A DNA stretch of 37,670 nt, taken from the NCBI RefSeq assembly GCF_000190375.1, contig NZ_AEWG01000008.1, positions 1 through 37,670 of the forward strand, read 5' to 3'. This DNA comes from Rubrivivax benzoatilyticus JA2 = ATCC BAA-35. Lineage in GTDB: Bacteria; Pseudomonadota; Gammaproteobacteria; Burkholderiales; Burkholderiaceae_C. Positions 22,599 through 30,621 of this stretch are shown one piece after another; position 1 is the first letter of the stretch; the number at the start of each line of letters is the position of its first letter. The notes under the pieces are model-generated. The model saw only the letters and a program-made list of their open reading frames with translations, was not told the origin of the DNA and did no database searches. The position numbers and the translations under genes are program-made.

Positions 22599-22967
22599 AT
22601 GTTCGACCACCTCGGCTTCGGCGTGCGCGACCTGCAGGCCAGCACCGACTTCTTTCTCGCCGCACTCGCGCCGCTGCGTGTCGGGCTCGTGATGCGCGGC
22701 CCGGACGGCAGCGTCGGCCTCGGCCGCGACGGCAAACCCTCGCTGTGGTTGTACGAAAGCGGCACGGCTCCGGCGCCGCTGCACATCGCCTTCGTCGCCG
22801 AAAGCCGCGCCCAGGTCGACGCCTTCCACGCCGCGGCGCTGGCCGCCGGGGCCCGCGACAACGGCGGCCCCGGGCTGCGGCCGCACTACCACCCGAACTA
22901 CTACGCCGCCTTCGTCATCGGCCCCGACGGCCACAACGTCGAGGCGGTGATCCACCGACCGTCATGA
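22599..22967 (+). CDS. VOC family (glyoxalase-fold) protein
   Basis: A 122-residue single-domain VOC protein. MFDHLGFGVRDLQASTDFF opens the fold; LHIAFVAESRAQVDAFHAAA and RDNGGPGLRPHYHPNYYAAF with the ending GPDGHNVEAV give the probable metal residues (early His, His in LHIAF, Glu in VEAV). It is the closest relative in the window of the VOC half of the fusion protein at 11717: the VDAFHAAALA, RDNG-PG-RP-Y and YYAAFV blocks are shared. Reaction unknown. A strong AGGAGA precedes the ATG; the stop overlaps the cutA start (ATGA). Confidence 0.88.
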   Translation: MFDHLGFGVRDLQASTDFFLAALAPLRVGLVMRGPDGSVGLGRDGKPSLWLYESGTAPAPLHIAFVAESRAQVDAFHAAALAAGARDNGGPGLRPHYHPNYYAAFVIGPDGHNVEAVIHRPS

Positions 22968-23284
22968 CCGGCCCGCTGATCGAGGTCCGCACGACGGTGG
23001 CCACCGAGGCCGACGCGCAGCGCATCGCCGATGCGCTGGTCACGCGCCGGCTCGCCGCCTGCGTTCAGGTCGAGGCGGTGCGCAGCACCTACGTCTGGCA
23101 GGGCGCGCTGCAGCACGACAGCGAGTGGCGGCTGCTCGCGAAGACGCTGGCGGCTCGCTGGCCCGAGCTCGAGGCGGCGATCCGCGAGCTGCACCCCTAT
23201 GCGCTGCCGGCGATCTGGGCGACGCCGGTCGTGTTGGCCGGGGCCGACTACGCCGCCTGGGTCGAGGCCGGCTGCTCGCGCTGA
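22964..23284 (+). CDS. cutA: CutA divalent-cation tolerance protein
   Basis: A 106-residue CutA protein, a trimeric ferredoxin-like fold linked to copper tolerance in E. coli, although its real role is debated. Motifs present: IEVRTTVATEADAQRIADAL, RRLAACVQVEAVRSTYVWQG with the conserved Cys, WRLLAKT, and ELHPYALPAIWATPV near the end. The ATG at 22964 overlaps the VOC stop, so the two are cotranscribed and coupled. No copper-system genes are nearby. Confidence 0.92.
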   Translation: MTGPLIEVRTTVATEADAQRIADALVTRRLAACVQVEAVRSTYVWQGALQHDSEWRLLAKTLAARWPELEAAIRELHPYALPAIWATPVVLAGADYAAWVEAGCSR

Positions 23285-23387
23285 ACGGTGGCCAGGCGGC
23301 GGTTATCCGGGTCGGCGCAGAAGGCGGGCCGGACGCCGACGCGGATCGTGTCAGTCGTCCATTGTTCTGTTCGCCCGCGGTCGCGGG

Positions 23388-23393
23388 GATACT
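23388..23393 (+). promoter_or_regulatory. -10-like hexamer GATACT, 6 nt before lipoprotein gene
   Basis: GGGGATACTCCGGCGATG places GATACT six bases before the ATG at 23400, with TTGTTC 20 bases further up as a weak -35. No Shine-Dalgarno sequence; candidate leaderless mRNA. Confidence 0.4.
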
Positions 23394-23399
23394 CCGGCG

Positions 23400-23927
23400 A
23401 TGACCCTCTCCCCCCGCATCACCCTGTCCCTGCTGGCCGCCACGCTGCTGCTGGGCGCCTGCGCGTCCAAGGAGGTCGGCCGCGCCGGCGACGCCGCGGT
23501 CACGCCGCTGAAGGATCTCAACGTCGTGCGTGAAGCCATCCCCGAGGTGCTGCGCGCCGCACGCAAGGCGCCGTACCGGCTGGACGCCGACACCAGCTGC
23601 GCGAGCACCGCGACGGAGGTCTCCGCGCTGGACGACGCGCTCGGCCCCGACCTCGACGCGCCGCGCGGCGCCGAGGCCGGCCTGCTCGAACGCGGCACCG
23701 ATGCGGCCGGCGACGCCGCCATTGGCGCCGTGCGCCGCACCGCCGAGGACGTGATCCCGTTCCGCGGCTGGATCCGCAAGCTGACCGGCGCCGAGCGCCA
23801 CTCGCGCGAGGTGACAGCGGCGGTGATCGCCGGCGGCGCCCGGCGCGCCTTCCTCAAGGGCTGGCGCAGCGCCCAGGGCTGCCCGGGCGCCGAGGCCGCC
23901 GCGACGAACACCGCCCAGCGCCCATAA
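23400..23927 (+). CDS. Hypothetical lipoprotein
   Basis: A 175-residue lipoprotein of unknown function. The signal peptide MTLSPRITLSLLAATLLLGA ends in a canonical lipobox LLGAC with Cys21; the next residues are Ala-Ser, so it would be passed to the outer membrane. The mature part is helical and charged: LNVVREAIPEVLRAARKAPY, a stretch with a single Cys (TSCAST), EDVIPFRGWIRKLTGAERHS, and a C-terminal Cys in QGCPG. No enzyme motif is seen. The ATG at 23400 begins the signal peptide. A long GC hairpin follows the stop, consistent with a monocistronic unit. Confidence 0.8.
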   Translation: MTLSPRITLSLLAATLLLGACASKEVGRAGDAAVTPLKDLNVVREAIPEVLRAARKAPYRLDADTSCASTATEVSALDDALGPDLDAPRGAEAGLLERGTDAAGDAAIGAVRRTAEDVIPFRGWIRKLTGAERHSREVTAAVIAGGARRAFLKGWRSAQGCPGAEAAATNTAQRP

Positions 23928-23930
23928 GCC

Positions 23931-23962
23931 GGGCCGCCGGCGGTCGTGGCCGCCGACGGCCC
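23931..23962 (+). terminator. Long GC hairpin after lipoprotein gene
   Basis: Arms 23931-23943 and 23950-23962 pair over 13 positions with one mismatch around a 6-base loop, starting 3 bases after the stop codon. No T-run follows, so termination may need Rho or the hairpin may only protect the mRNA. Confidence 0.5.
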
Positions 23963-24091
23963 CATGGGCGACCACCGCCGCCACTTGACGGCAGTCAACT
24001 CGACAAGCTCCGCAGGCGGCATCCTCGTGGACAGGAAGCGGGGTGGCCGACGGCCGCCACGACGGGTTCAACGCTTGGCTTGGGGCTGACG

Positions 24092-24514
24092 ATGGAAGAC
24101 CGCCACGACCTGCAACGTTTCGTCGACGCGCAGGAGCCGGTCATCGACCGGGTGCTCGCCGAGATCGGCGCCGGCCGCAAGACGACGCACTGGATGTGGT
24201 TCATCTTCCCGCAACTCGCCAGCCTCGGGCGCAGTTCGATGGCGCGGCTGTACGGCCTGCACGGGCGCGACGAAGCCCTGGCCTACTGGCGCCACCCGGT
24301 GCTCGGGCCGCGCCTGCGCCTGTGCTGCGAGAAGCTGCTGGCCGTGCCGGGCCACGCGTCGGCGCTGCAGGTTCTCGGAAGCCCCGACGATCTGAAGCTG
24401 CGTTCTTCGCTGACGCTGTTCGCTGCGGTCGCGCCGGAGGAACCGGTGTTCCGACTGCTGCTCGAACGCTTCTACGACGGCCACCCCGACCCGCTGACGG
24501 CGGCGCAGCTCTGA
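24092..24514 (+). CDS. DUF1810 family protein
   Basis: A 140-residue DUF1810 protein, function unknown, standard length. Family motifs are plain: DLQRFVDAQEPVIDRVLAEI, KTTHWMWFIFPQLASLGRSS, YWRHPVLGPRLRLCCEKLLA, and SPDDLKLRSSLTLFAAVAPE. The ATG at 24092 (MEDRHDL) fits the family start; a TTG at 24080 would add four residues. It lies about 80 bases before the terminator of the tRNA cluster on the other strand. No partner genes. Confidence 0.9.
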   Translation: MEDRHDLQRFVDAQEPVIDRVLAEIGAGRKTTHWMWFIFPQLASLGRSSMARLYGLHGRDEALAYWRHPVLGPRLRLCCEKLLAVPGHASALQVLGSPDDLKLRSSLTLFAAVAPEEPVFRLLLERFYDGHPDPLTAAQL

Positions 24515-24592
24515 ACTTCGCGCACCGCGGACGGCACGGCGCCTGAACCCGCGCGCGGCCGGCAACGGGCGGCAACGTCACGCCGACGCAGC

Positions 24593-24624
24593 GCACAAAG
24601 ACAAACGGCACCTTGCGGTGCCGT
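24593..24624 (-). terminator. Rho-independent terminator after distal tRNA-Glu
   Basis: On the minus strand ACGGCACC-GCAA-GGTGCCGT forms a perfect 8-bp stem with a stable GCAA tetraloop, followed by TTTGTCTTTG. It lies 12 bases past the tRNA 3-prime end and closes the tRNA cluster. It is nearly the same as the one at 24774-24803. Confidence 0.9.
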
Positions 24625-24636
24625 GTGCTGCCTTGA

Positions 24637-24712
24637 TGGCGTCCCCTAGGGGATTCGAACCCCTGTTACAACCGTGAAAGGGTCGTGTCCTAGGCCTCTA
24701 GACGAAGGGGAC
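24637..24712 (-). tRNA. tRNA-Glu (TTC), distal copy
   Basis: A 76-nt tRNA with encoded CCA. Acceptor GTCCCCT pairs with AGGGGAC, followed by discriminator G. The anticodon loop CTTTCAC holds TTC between stems CGACC and GGTTG, and the T-arm has GGTTCGAATCC. Identical to the copy at 24812-24887. Confidence 0.97.
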
Positions 24713-24773
24713 CTTGAATCTGCGTCGTCTCGTGCGCGAAAGCCCGATTCTCCCGACGCGGAAAACCGGCCAT

Positions 24774-24803
24774 GAAAAGACAAACGACACCTTGCGGTGC
24801 CGT
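24774..24803 (-). terminator. Terminator between the two tRNA-Glu genes
   Basis: Minus-strand ACGGCACC-GCAA-GGTGTCGT (8 pairs, one G-T) followed by TTTGTCTTTTC. It would reduce transcription of the distal copy unless read through; I find no obvious promoter in 24713-24773. Confidence 0.85.
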
Positions 24804-24811
24804 CTGCTGTT

Positions 24812-24887
24812 TGGCGTCCCCTAGGGGATTCGAACCCCTGTTACAACCGTGAAAGGGTCGTGTCCTAGGCCTCTAGACGAAGGGGAC
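24812..24887 (-). tRNA. tRNA-Glu (TTC), proximal copy
   Basis: 76 nt including CCA, identical in sequence to the copy at 24637-24712. With its terminator it forms one unit of a tandem duplication of about 115 bases. Confidence 0.97.
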
Positions 24888-24949
24888 TGAAACCTTCGCG
24901 CCCTGAACGGCGCCGCTGGCTTGATTCCGTCACTCCCTCGCGGGAGATT

Positions 24950-25025
<76 letters not shown>

Positions 25026-25075
25026 ATCGAATTGCTTCGACTTGGAACTAGCGGTGCCGTTCAAGCGAGACTAAG

Positions 25076-25105
25076 AGTATAGAACGTGTTTCAGATGGAT
25101 TGCAA
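25076..25105 (-). promoter_or_regulatory. Promoter of tRNA cluster TTGCAA-N18-TATACT
   Basis: TTGCAA (25105-25100) lies within the last codons of gltX, an 18-base spacer follows, and TATACT (25081-25076) lies in the gap. Transcription would begin about 25069 and reach tRNA-Ala after some 45 bases. The tRNAs therefore need not depend on gltX transcription. Confidence 0.65.
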
Positions 25106-26479
25106 GCGCTCGAGCAAAATTTTTCGCTCGAACAGCGCAAGCACCGCGTCGATCGACGGCGTCTGCGGCCGGCCGCAGACCAGCACACGCAGCGCCGGGG
25201 CCAGCTGCGGCATCTTCAGCTGGTGATCGGCCAGCACCTGCTTCATCGCCTGGGCGATGGTCGCCTTGTCGAGATCGATCTCGGCGAGCCGCTCGCGCAG
25301 CGCGCGGATCGCCGGTTTCACGGCGTCGGTGACGTAGGTCTGCAGGTCCTCGTCGCGCGGCGTGACCGGCACGTAGAGCATCTCCGTCCAGTCGGCGAGC
25401 TCGACGACCGTCGTGCAGCGGTCCTTGAACAGCGCCGCGGCACGCGTCAGCCGGTCCAGGTCGCCGGCCGTCACGCCGCGCGTCGCCAGTTGCTGCTGCA
25501 CCAGGCCCGCCAGGCGCGCGTCGTCGGCCTGCTTCATGTAGTGCGCGTTGACCCAGGCGAGCTTGGCCGGGTCCCATTGCGCCGGGCTCTTGGCGAGGTG
25601 GCTGCCGTCGAACCAGCGCACCATCTGCTCGCTGGAGAACAGCTCCTCGTCACCGTGGCTCCAGCCCAGGCGCGCGAGGTAGTTCAGCATCGCTTCGGGC
25701 AGGTAGCCCATTTCCTGGTACGCGGTGACGCTGACCGCGCCGCGGCGCTTGGACAGCTTCAGGCCGTCGTCGCCGAGGATGATCGGGCAGTGGCCGAAAC
25801 GCGGCAGCGGCGCACCCAGCGCGCGGAAGATGTTGATCTGCCAGGGCGTGTTGTTGATGTGCTCGTCGCCGCGGAAGACGTGGGTGATCTTCATGTCCCA
25901 GTCGTCGATGACCACGGCGAAGTTGTAGGTCGGCATGCCGTCCGGGCGCAGGATGATCAGGTCGTCGATCTCGGTGTTGGAGATCATGATCGGGCCCTTG
26001 ACCAGGTCGTCCCAGGCGACCATGCCCTGCTGCGGATTGCGGAAGCGCACCACCGGCTTCACGCCCTCGGGCACCGGCGGCAGCACCTTGCCCGGCTCGG
26101 GGCGCCAGCGGCCGTCATAGCGCGTCTTCTCGCCACGGGCGCGCTGCTCCTCGCGCATCGCGTCCAGTTCCTCGGGCGTGCAATAACACTGGTAGGCCGT
26201 GCCTTCGGCGAGCATCTGCGCGATGACGGCGTGGTAACGCTCCAGGCGCTGCGTCTGGTAGAACGGACCTTCGTCGTACTCCAGGCCCAGCCACTTCATC
26301 GCGTCGAGGATCTGGTCGACCGATTCCTGCGTCGAGCGCTGGACGTCGGTGTCCTCGATGCGCAGCACGAACTGGCCGCCGAAGTGGCGGGCATAGGCCC
26401 AGGAATACAGCGCGGTGCGCGCGGTGCCCAGGTGCAGGAAACCCGTCGGCGACGGGGCAATGCGGGTGCGGACGTTCAT
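25091..26479 (-). CDS. gltX: Glutamyl-tRNA synthetase
   Basis: A 462-residue class I synthetase that charges tRNA-Glu, full length. The HIGH-type motif is [15 protein letters not shown] (8-22), and the KMSKS-type motif is KLSKR (241-245). [16 protein letters not shown] (203-218) and the CYC of QCYCTPEEL (97-105) are typical. The anticodon-binding helices fill the C-terminal half. It lies 7 bases after metZ, and on its other side come two copies of its own substrate, tRNA-Glu, probably from a promoter inside its 3-prime end. A second Glu/Gln-type synthetase is not seen in the window. Confidence 0.97.
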   Translation of the reverse strand: MNVRTRIAPSPTGFLHLGTARTALYSWAYARHFGGQFVLRIEDTDVQRSTQESVDQILDAMKWLGLEYDEGPFYQTQRLERYHAVIAQMLAEGTAYQCYCTPEELDAMREEQRARGEKTRYDGRWRPEPGKVLPPVPEGVKPVVRFRNPQQGMVAWDDLVKGPIMISNTEIDDLIILRPDGMPTYNFAVVIDDWDMKITHVFRGDEHINNTPWQINIFRALGAPLPRFGHCPIILGDDGLKLSKRRGAVSVTAYQEMGYLPEAMLNYLARLGWSHGDEELFSSEQMVRWFDGSHLAKSPAQWDPAKLAWVNAHYMKQADDARLAGLVQQQLATRGVTAGDLDRLTRAAALFKDRCTTVVELADWTEMLYVPVTPRDEDLQTYVTDAVKPAIRALRERLAEIDLDKATIAQAMKQVLADHQLKMPQLAPALRVLVCGRPQTPSIDAVLALFERKILLERLQSI

Positions 26480-26486
26480 GCCAGTC

Positions 26487-27686
26487 TCAAGCCAGTGAGT
26501 CGAGGCCGCGAGCGAGGTCGGCCTTCAGGTCTTCGATGTCTTCGAGGCCGACCGCCACGCGGATCATGCCCTGGGTGATGCCGGCGGACAGACGCTGGGC
26601 CTCGCTGAGCCGCCCGTGCGAGGTGCTCGCCGGGTGCGTGATCGTCGTCTTGGTGTCGCCGAGGTTGGAGGTGATCGAGCAGATGCGCGTCGCGTCGATG
26701 ACGGCGAAGGCGCCGGCACGTTCGCCGCGTGCGATGAAGGAGACGACGGCGCCGCCGCAGCCGCCCTGCTGGGCCATCGCCAGCGCGTGCTGCGGGTGCG
26801 ATTCGAGCCCCGGGTGGTAGACCCGTTCGACGGCCGGGTGCGCCTCGAGCCAGCGCGCCAGCGCCAGCGCCCGTTCGCTCTGCGCCTTCAGCCGGATCGA
26901 CAGCGTCTCCAGGCCCTTCAGCACCACCCAGGCGTTGAACGGCGACAGCGCCATGCCGGCGCTGCGCATCACCGGCACCAGCTGGGTGTCGATCAGCTCG
27001 GCCGGGCCGCAGACGGCGCCGGCGACGACACGCCCCTGGCCGTCGAGGAACTTGGTGCCCGAGTGCACGACGAAGTCGGCGCCGAACTCGACCGGGCGCT
27101 GCAGCGCCGGCGTGCAGAAGCAGTTGTCGACGGCCAGCCTGGCGCCGCCGGCGTGCGCGATCTCGGCCAGCGCACGGATGTCGCAGACCTCGGTCAGCGG
27201 GTTGCTCGGCGTCTCGGCGAACAGCAGCCTGGTGTTCGGGCGCATCGCGTCGCGCCACTGGGCGACCTCGGTCTGCGAGACGAAGGTCGTCTCGATGCCG
27301 AACTTGGCGAAGTCCTGGAACAGCTTGATCGTCGAGCCGAAGACGCTCTGCGAGCAGACGACGTGGTCGCCGCCCTTCAGCAGGCCCAGCACCAGCAGCA
27401 GGATCGCCGACATGCCGCTGGCGGTGCCGATGCAGCCGCTCGTGCCTTCCAGCGCCGCCAGACGGCGCTCCATCATCGTCACCGTCGGGTTCGAGAAGCG
27501 GCTGTAGACGAAAGCCTCCTCCTCGTTGGCGAAGCGGCGCGCAGCGGTCTCGGCGTCGGGGTGCACGAAGCTGCTGGTGATGAACAGCGCCTCGGAGTTC
27601 TCGCCCCACTCGGTGCAGGGCAGGCCCTCGCGCACGGCCAGCGTGTCGCGGCGGGCATCGGCGGGCAGATCGGTCTTGCGGATCAT
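26487..27686 (-). CDS. metZ: O-succinylhomoserine sulfhydrylase
   Basis: A 399-residue PLP enzyme of the Cys/Met metabolism family, which makes homocysteine from O-succinylhomoserine and sulfide. Active-site features: [20 protein letters not shown] (61-80), the ASGMSA phosphate-binding loop (89-94), [13 protein letters not shown], the Asp in AVDNCF, and the PLP lysine Lys212 in HSGTKFLDG. The length and the [11 protein letters not shown] form fit MetZ better than cystathionine gamma-synthase; the call between MetZ and a close relative rests on family resemblance. The ATG at 27686 is preferred over one 13 residues upstream. It follows purF after 138 bases containing a repeat element. Confidence 0.88.
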   Translation of the reverse strand: MIRKTDLPADARRDTLAVREGLPCTEWGENSEALFITSSFVHPDAETAARRFANEEEAFVYSRFSNPTVTMMERRLAALEGTSGCIGTASGMSAILLLVLGLLKGGDHVVCSQSVFGSTIKLFQDFAKFGIETTFVSQTEVAQWRDAMRPNTRLLFAETPSNPLTEVCDIRALAEIAHAGGARLAVDNCFCTPALQRPVEFGADFVVHSGTKFLDGQGRVVAGAVCGPAELIDTQLVPVMRSAGMALSPFNAWVVLKGLETLSIRLKAQSERALALARWLEAHPAVERVYHPGLESHPQHALAMAQQGGCGGAVVSFIARGERAGAFAVIDATRICSITSNLGDTKTTITHPASTSHGRLSEAQRLSAGITQGMIRVAVGLEDIEDLKADLARGLDSLA

Positions 27687-27781
27687 GTTGGCCTCAGCCT
27701 CTGGAAAAGGCAGCCGGGCTGCCATTCAAACGCCGCATCAAGCGGACGCCGTGGACCGGCTCTGCCGGGCCACTGGCGGCG

Positions 27782-27810
27782 CCCCCTTGAGGGGGAGCGC
27801 CGAAGGCGCT
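27782..27810. repeat. Tandem-hairpin intergenic repeat (CCCCCTTGAGGGGG type)
   Basis: CCCCC-TTGA-GGGGG (27782-27795) is directly followed by AGCGCC-GAA-GGCGCT (27796-27810), two adjacent hairpins between the purF stop and metZ. I recall this element as a frequent intergenic repeat in Burkholderiales genomes (flanked by GGTGGTCC here). It probably ends or trims the purF mRNA; its origin is not known to me. Confidence 0.7.
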
Positions 27811-27824
27811 TCGGGGGTGGTCCA

Positions 27825-29333
27825 TCATTCCTCGGCGCTCTGCAGGGCCAGGCGCGAACGCGCCGGGCCGTCTTCCTCGTCGAACTGCAGCTTGCGCTGC
27901 GTCTCGATGGCCTGGAAGTCGGCGGCGCTGACGTCGCCGGTGACGTAGACGCCGTCGAAGCAGCTTGCCTCGAAGCCCTGGACCTGCGGGTTGAGCGCGC
28001 CGACGACACGTTTCATCGCGTCGACGTCCTGGTAGATCAGCGCGTCGGCGCCGATGAACTCGCGGATCTGCTCGATGCTGCGGCCGTGCGCGATCAGCTC
28101 TTCCTTCGTCGGCATGTCGATGCCGTAGACGTTGGGGAAGCGCACCGGCGGCGCGGCGCTGGCCATGTAGACGCGGCGGGCGCCGGCCTCGCGCGCCATC
28201 TGCACGATCTCCTTGCTCGTCGTGCCGCGCACGATGGAGTCGTCGACCAGCAGCACGTTGCGGCCCTTGAACTCGACGCCGATCGCGTTGAGCTTCTGGC
28301 GCACGCTCTTCTTGCGCACCGACTGGCCCGGCATGATGAAGGTGCGGCCGACGTAGCGGTTCTTGACGAAGCCTTCGCGGTACGGCTTGCCGATCTTGTG
28401 CGCCAGCTGCATCGCGCTCGGGCGGCTCGACTCGGGGATCGGGATGACGACGTCGATCTCGCTGGGCGGCATCGTCGAGATCAGGCGCTGGGCCAGCGTC
28501 TCGCCGAGGTTCAGCCGCGCCTGGTAGACCGAGATGCCGTCCATCACCGAGTCCGGCCGCGCGAGGTAGACGTACTCGAAGATGCAGGGATTCAGCCGCG
28601 GCGCCTCGGCGCACTGGCGGGTGTGGGTGACGCCGTCCTGGTCGATGAACACCGCCTCGCCCGGCGCGATGTCGCGCACGAAACGGAAGCCGCTGCCTTC
28701 GATGGCCACCGACTCGCTGGCGAGCATGGTCTCGCCTTCGGGGCCGACACCCAGGCACAGCGGGCGGATGCCGTGCGGGTCGCGGAAGGCCAGCAGGCCG
28801 TAGCCGGCGACCAGCGCGATGACGGCGTAGGAGCCGCGCACACGCTTGTGCACCGCGGCGACGGCCGTGAAGATCTCCTGCGGCGTCAGCGGCAGGCCGG
28901 TGGCGGCCTTGTCGAGCTCGTGCGCCAGCACGTTGATCAGCACCTCGGTGTCGCTCTCGGTGTTGATGTGGCGGCGGTCGACGTCGAACAGCTCCTGCTT
29001 CAGCGCATGGGCGTTGGTCAGGTTGCCGTTGTGCACCAGCACGACGCCGAACGGCGCGTTGACGTAGAAGGGCTGCGCCTCTTCCTCGCTGTAGGCGTTG
29101 CCGGCGGTCGGGTAGCGCACCTGGCCCAGGCCGACGTTGCCCGGCAGCGCACGCATGTTGCGGGTGCGGAAGACGTCGCGCACCATGCCGCGCGCCTTGT
29201 GCATGAAGCACTTCGTGCCCTGCATCGTGACGATGCCGGCGGCGTCCTGGCCGCGGTGCTGCAGCAGCAGCAGCGCGTCGTAGATCAGCTGGTTGACGGG
29301 CGTCTTCGCGATGACGCCGACGATGCCGCACAT
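27825..29333 (-). CDS. purF: Amidophosphoribosyltransferase
   Basis: A 502-residue enzyme for the first committed step of purine synthesis, PRPP plus glutamine to phosphoribosylamine. The start MCGIVGVI exposes the nucleophile Cys2 once Met is removed, so the ATG at 29333 is certain. The Ntn glutaminase domain (about 2-235) has QHRGQDAAGIV, HNGNLTNA and the class II amidotransferase motifs; the transferase half has the PRPP loop LLVDDSIVRGTTSKEI. AAGGAA precedes the start. Its neighbour cvpA is 11 bases upstream, a widely conserved cvpA-purF pair. Confidence 0.97.
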   Translation of the reverse strand: MCGIVGVIAKTPVNQLIYDALLLLQHRGQDAAGIVTMQGTKCFMHKARGMVRDVFRTRNMRALPGNVGLGQVRYPTAGNAYSEEEAQPFYVNAPFGVVLVHNGNLTNAHALKQELFDVDRRHINTESDTEVLINVLAHELDKAATGLPLTPQEIFTAVAAVHKRVRGSYAVIALVAGYGLLAFRDPHGIRPLCLGVGPEGETMLASESVAIEGSGFRFVRDIAPGEAVFIDQDGVTHTRQCAEAPRLNPCIFEYVYLARPDSVMDGISVYQARLNLGETLAQRLISTMPPSEIDVVIPIPESSRPSAMQLAHKIGKPYREGFVKNRYVGRTFIMPGQSVRKKSVRQKLNAIGVEFKGRNVLLVDDSIVRGTTSKEIVQMAREAGARRVYMASAAPPVRFPNVYGIDMPTKEELIAHGRSIEQIREFIGADALIYQDVDAMKRVVGALNPQVQGFEASCFDGVYVTGDVSAADFQAIETQRKLQFDEEDGPARSRLALQSAEE

Positions 29334-29344
29334 GGGAGTTCCTT

Positions 29345-29842
29345 TCAGGCCGGCAGATGCCGCGCCAGATCGACCGGCAGCACGGGCTTGAGCCCCTGCA
29401 TGGCGGTATTGAGCCACAGCGCGCCCTGCGACTGGCGCCAGGCGACGGATTGAGAAGCCGGCGTCAACGCGACGACGGTCGCCAGCGCCAGCAGCAGGAC
29501 GCCGCCGCGCAGCAGGCCGAAACCGGCGCCGAGCGCGCGGTCGGCCGGTGACAGCGGGGTCGCGTGCACGAGCAGGCGCACCAGGCGCGACAGCAGCGAC
29601 CACACGACGAGCGCGGCGACGAAGGTCAGCACGAAGGCGGCGCCGTGGTTCAGCGGCCCGCCCGGCGTGCCGACCGGCAGGTGGCGCGCCAGATCGGCGG
29701 CGAACCACTGCGCGGCGAACCAGGCGACGATCCAGCCGGCCAGCGACATCGCCTCGAAGACGAAACCGCGCACCAGGCCGACGACGGTGGACACCGCGAG
29801 CACGGCGAGCAGCGTCCAGTCGACCCAGCCGAGCTCGGCCAT
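29345..29842 (-). CDS. cvpA: CvpA family membrane protein
   Basis: A 165-residue inner-membrane protein of the CvpA family, with about four hydrophobic helices and the typical start ELGWVDWTLLAVLAVSTVVG followed by LVRGFVFEAMSLAGWI. In E. coli CvpA is needed for colicin V production and affects the envelope; its molecular role is unclear. The ATG at 29842 overlaps the SPOR gene stop by one base (TGATG); a GTG one codon earlier is possible. Linked to purF by an 11-base gap. Confidence 0.93.
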   Translation of the reverse strand: MAELGWVDWTLLAVLAVSTVVGLVRGFVFEAMSLAGWIVAWFAAQWFAADLARHLPVGTPGGPLNHGAAFVLTFVAALVVWSLLSRLVRLLVHATPLSPADRALGAGFGLLRGGVLLLALATVVALTPASQSVAWRQSQGALWLNTAMQGLKPVLPVDLARHLPA

Positions 29843-30615
29843 CACAGCGTCAGCACCGCCGCCGGCAGGCCCGCGGCCTTGAGCTTGGCGGCGGCGCGGT
29901 CGGCGGCCTCGCGGCTGTCGAACGGGCCGACACGCAGCCGCGTGCGCTTGCCGGCGCTGGTGTCGACGACCTGGGTGTAGGTCTTGAGCCCGCTCTTGTC
30001 GGCGCGCGAACGCGCCTGGTTCAGCGCCGCGGTGTCGGCGAAAGCGCCGATCTGGACGACGAAACGCACTTCCTTGGGCGCCGAGGCGCCGTCGAGCAGC
30101 GCCTTGGCACGTTCGGCATCGGCGCGCGCCGCGGCCGTCGGCTTGGGCGCGACCGCCGAGGCCGGCTTGGCGATCGTCGCGGCGGCGTCGGGCTTGACCG
30201 CCGGCGCCGAGGCCGGCTTGGCCGGAACGGCTGCGGCCGGCGCAGGCTCGACCTTGGGCTCGACCGCCGGTGCAGGCGCTGGCGCCGCGGGCGCGGACGC
30301 CGGCTCCTCGTCGACCGGGCTGTCGGCGATCACGACACCGCTGGATCGTGCGCTGCGCGGCGGCAGCGACACGCCGGGCGCCGACGCCGCGCTGCCGCGC
30401 AGCTCGATCGGCACGTCGACCGAGACCGGCCGCGGCTGGGTGTCGAAGACGACCGGGAAACCGATGACGCCGGCGACCAGCAGCACCGCAGCGCCGATCA
30501 GGCGGCGACGGGCGCGCGTGCGCGCGACCTGGACATCGGCGCCGTCGGCGGGCGGCGCGCCACGGCGTTCAGGCGCGGGAGAGGGTTTTCGCTTCAGGAA
30601 CGAAGGCAGAGGCAT
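29842..30615 (-). CDS. SPOR domain protein (DedD-like)
   Basis: A 257-residue bitopic protein. A basic cytoplasmic N-terminus (KRKPSPAPERRG, then RTRARRR) precedes one membrane helix (about 39-56, IGAAVLLVAGVIGFPVVF), then a long Ala/Pro/Lys-rich periplasmic linker (about 75-180) and a C-terminal SPOR domain (about 183-257: VRFVVQIGAFADTAALNQAR, RLRVGPFDSREAADRA). SPOR domains bind denuded peptidoglycan at the division site, so a role in cytokinesis is likely. The position between folC and cvpA matches dedD in other proteobacteria. The gap to folC is 6 bases. Confidence 0.9.
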   Translation of the reverse strand: MPLPSFLKRKPSPAPERRGAPPADGADVQVARTRARRRLIGAAVLLVAGVIGFPVVFDTQPRPVSVDVPIELRGSAASAPGVSLPPRSARSSGVVIADSPVDEEPASAPAAPAPAPAVEPKVEPAPAAAVPAKPASAPAVKPDAAATIAKPASAVAPKPTAAARADAERAKALLDGASAPKEVRFVVQIGAFADTAALNQARSRADKSGLKTYTQVVDTSAGKRTRLRVGPFDSREAADRAAAKLKAAGLPAAVLTL

Positions 30616-30621
30616 CGGGTG

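Noticed and set aside
8074..24514. The middle accessory run as a genomic island
   Set aside because: No integrase, direct repeats or composition change; the neighbouring tRNAs lie at its edge but show no attachment-site duplication.
24593..24887. The repeated tRNA and terminator segments as a CRISPR-like or mobile repeat
   Set aside because: Only two units, both explained by tRNA-Glu genes and terminators; no spacers or transposase.
26616..29453. A 945-codon plus-strand frame opposite metZ and purF
   Set aside because: Antisense shadow of two certain enzymes; composition is repetitive Arg/His/Ala.
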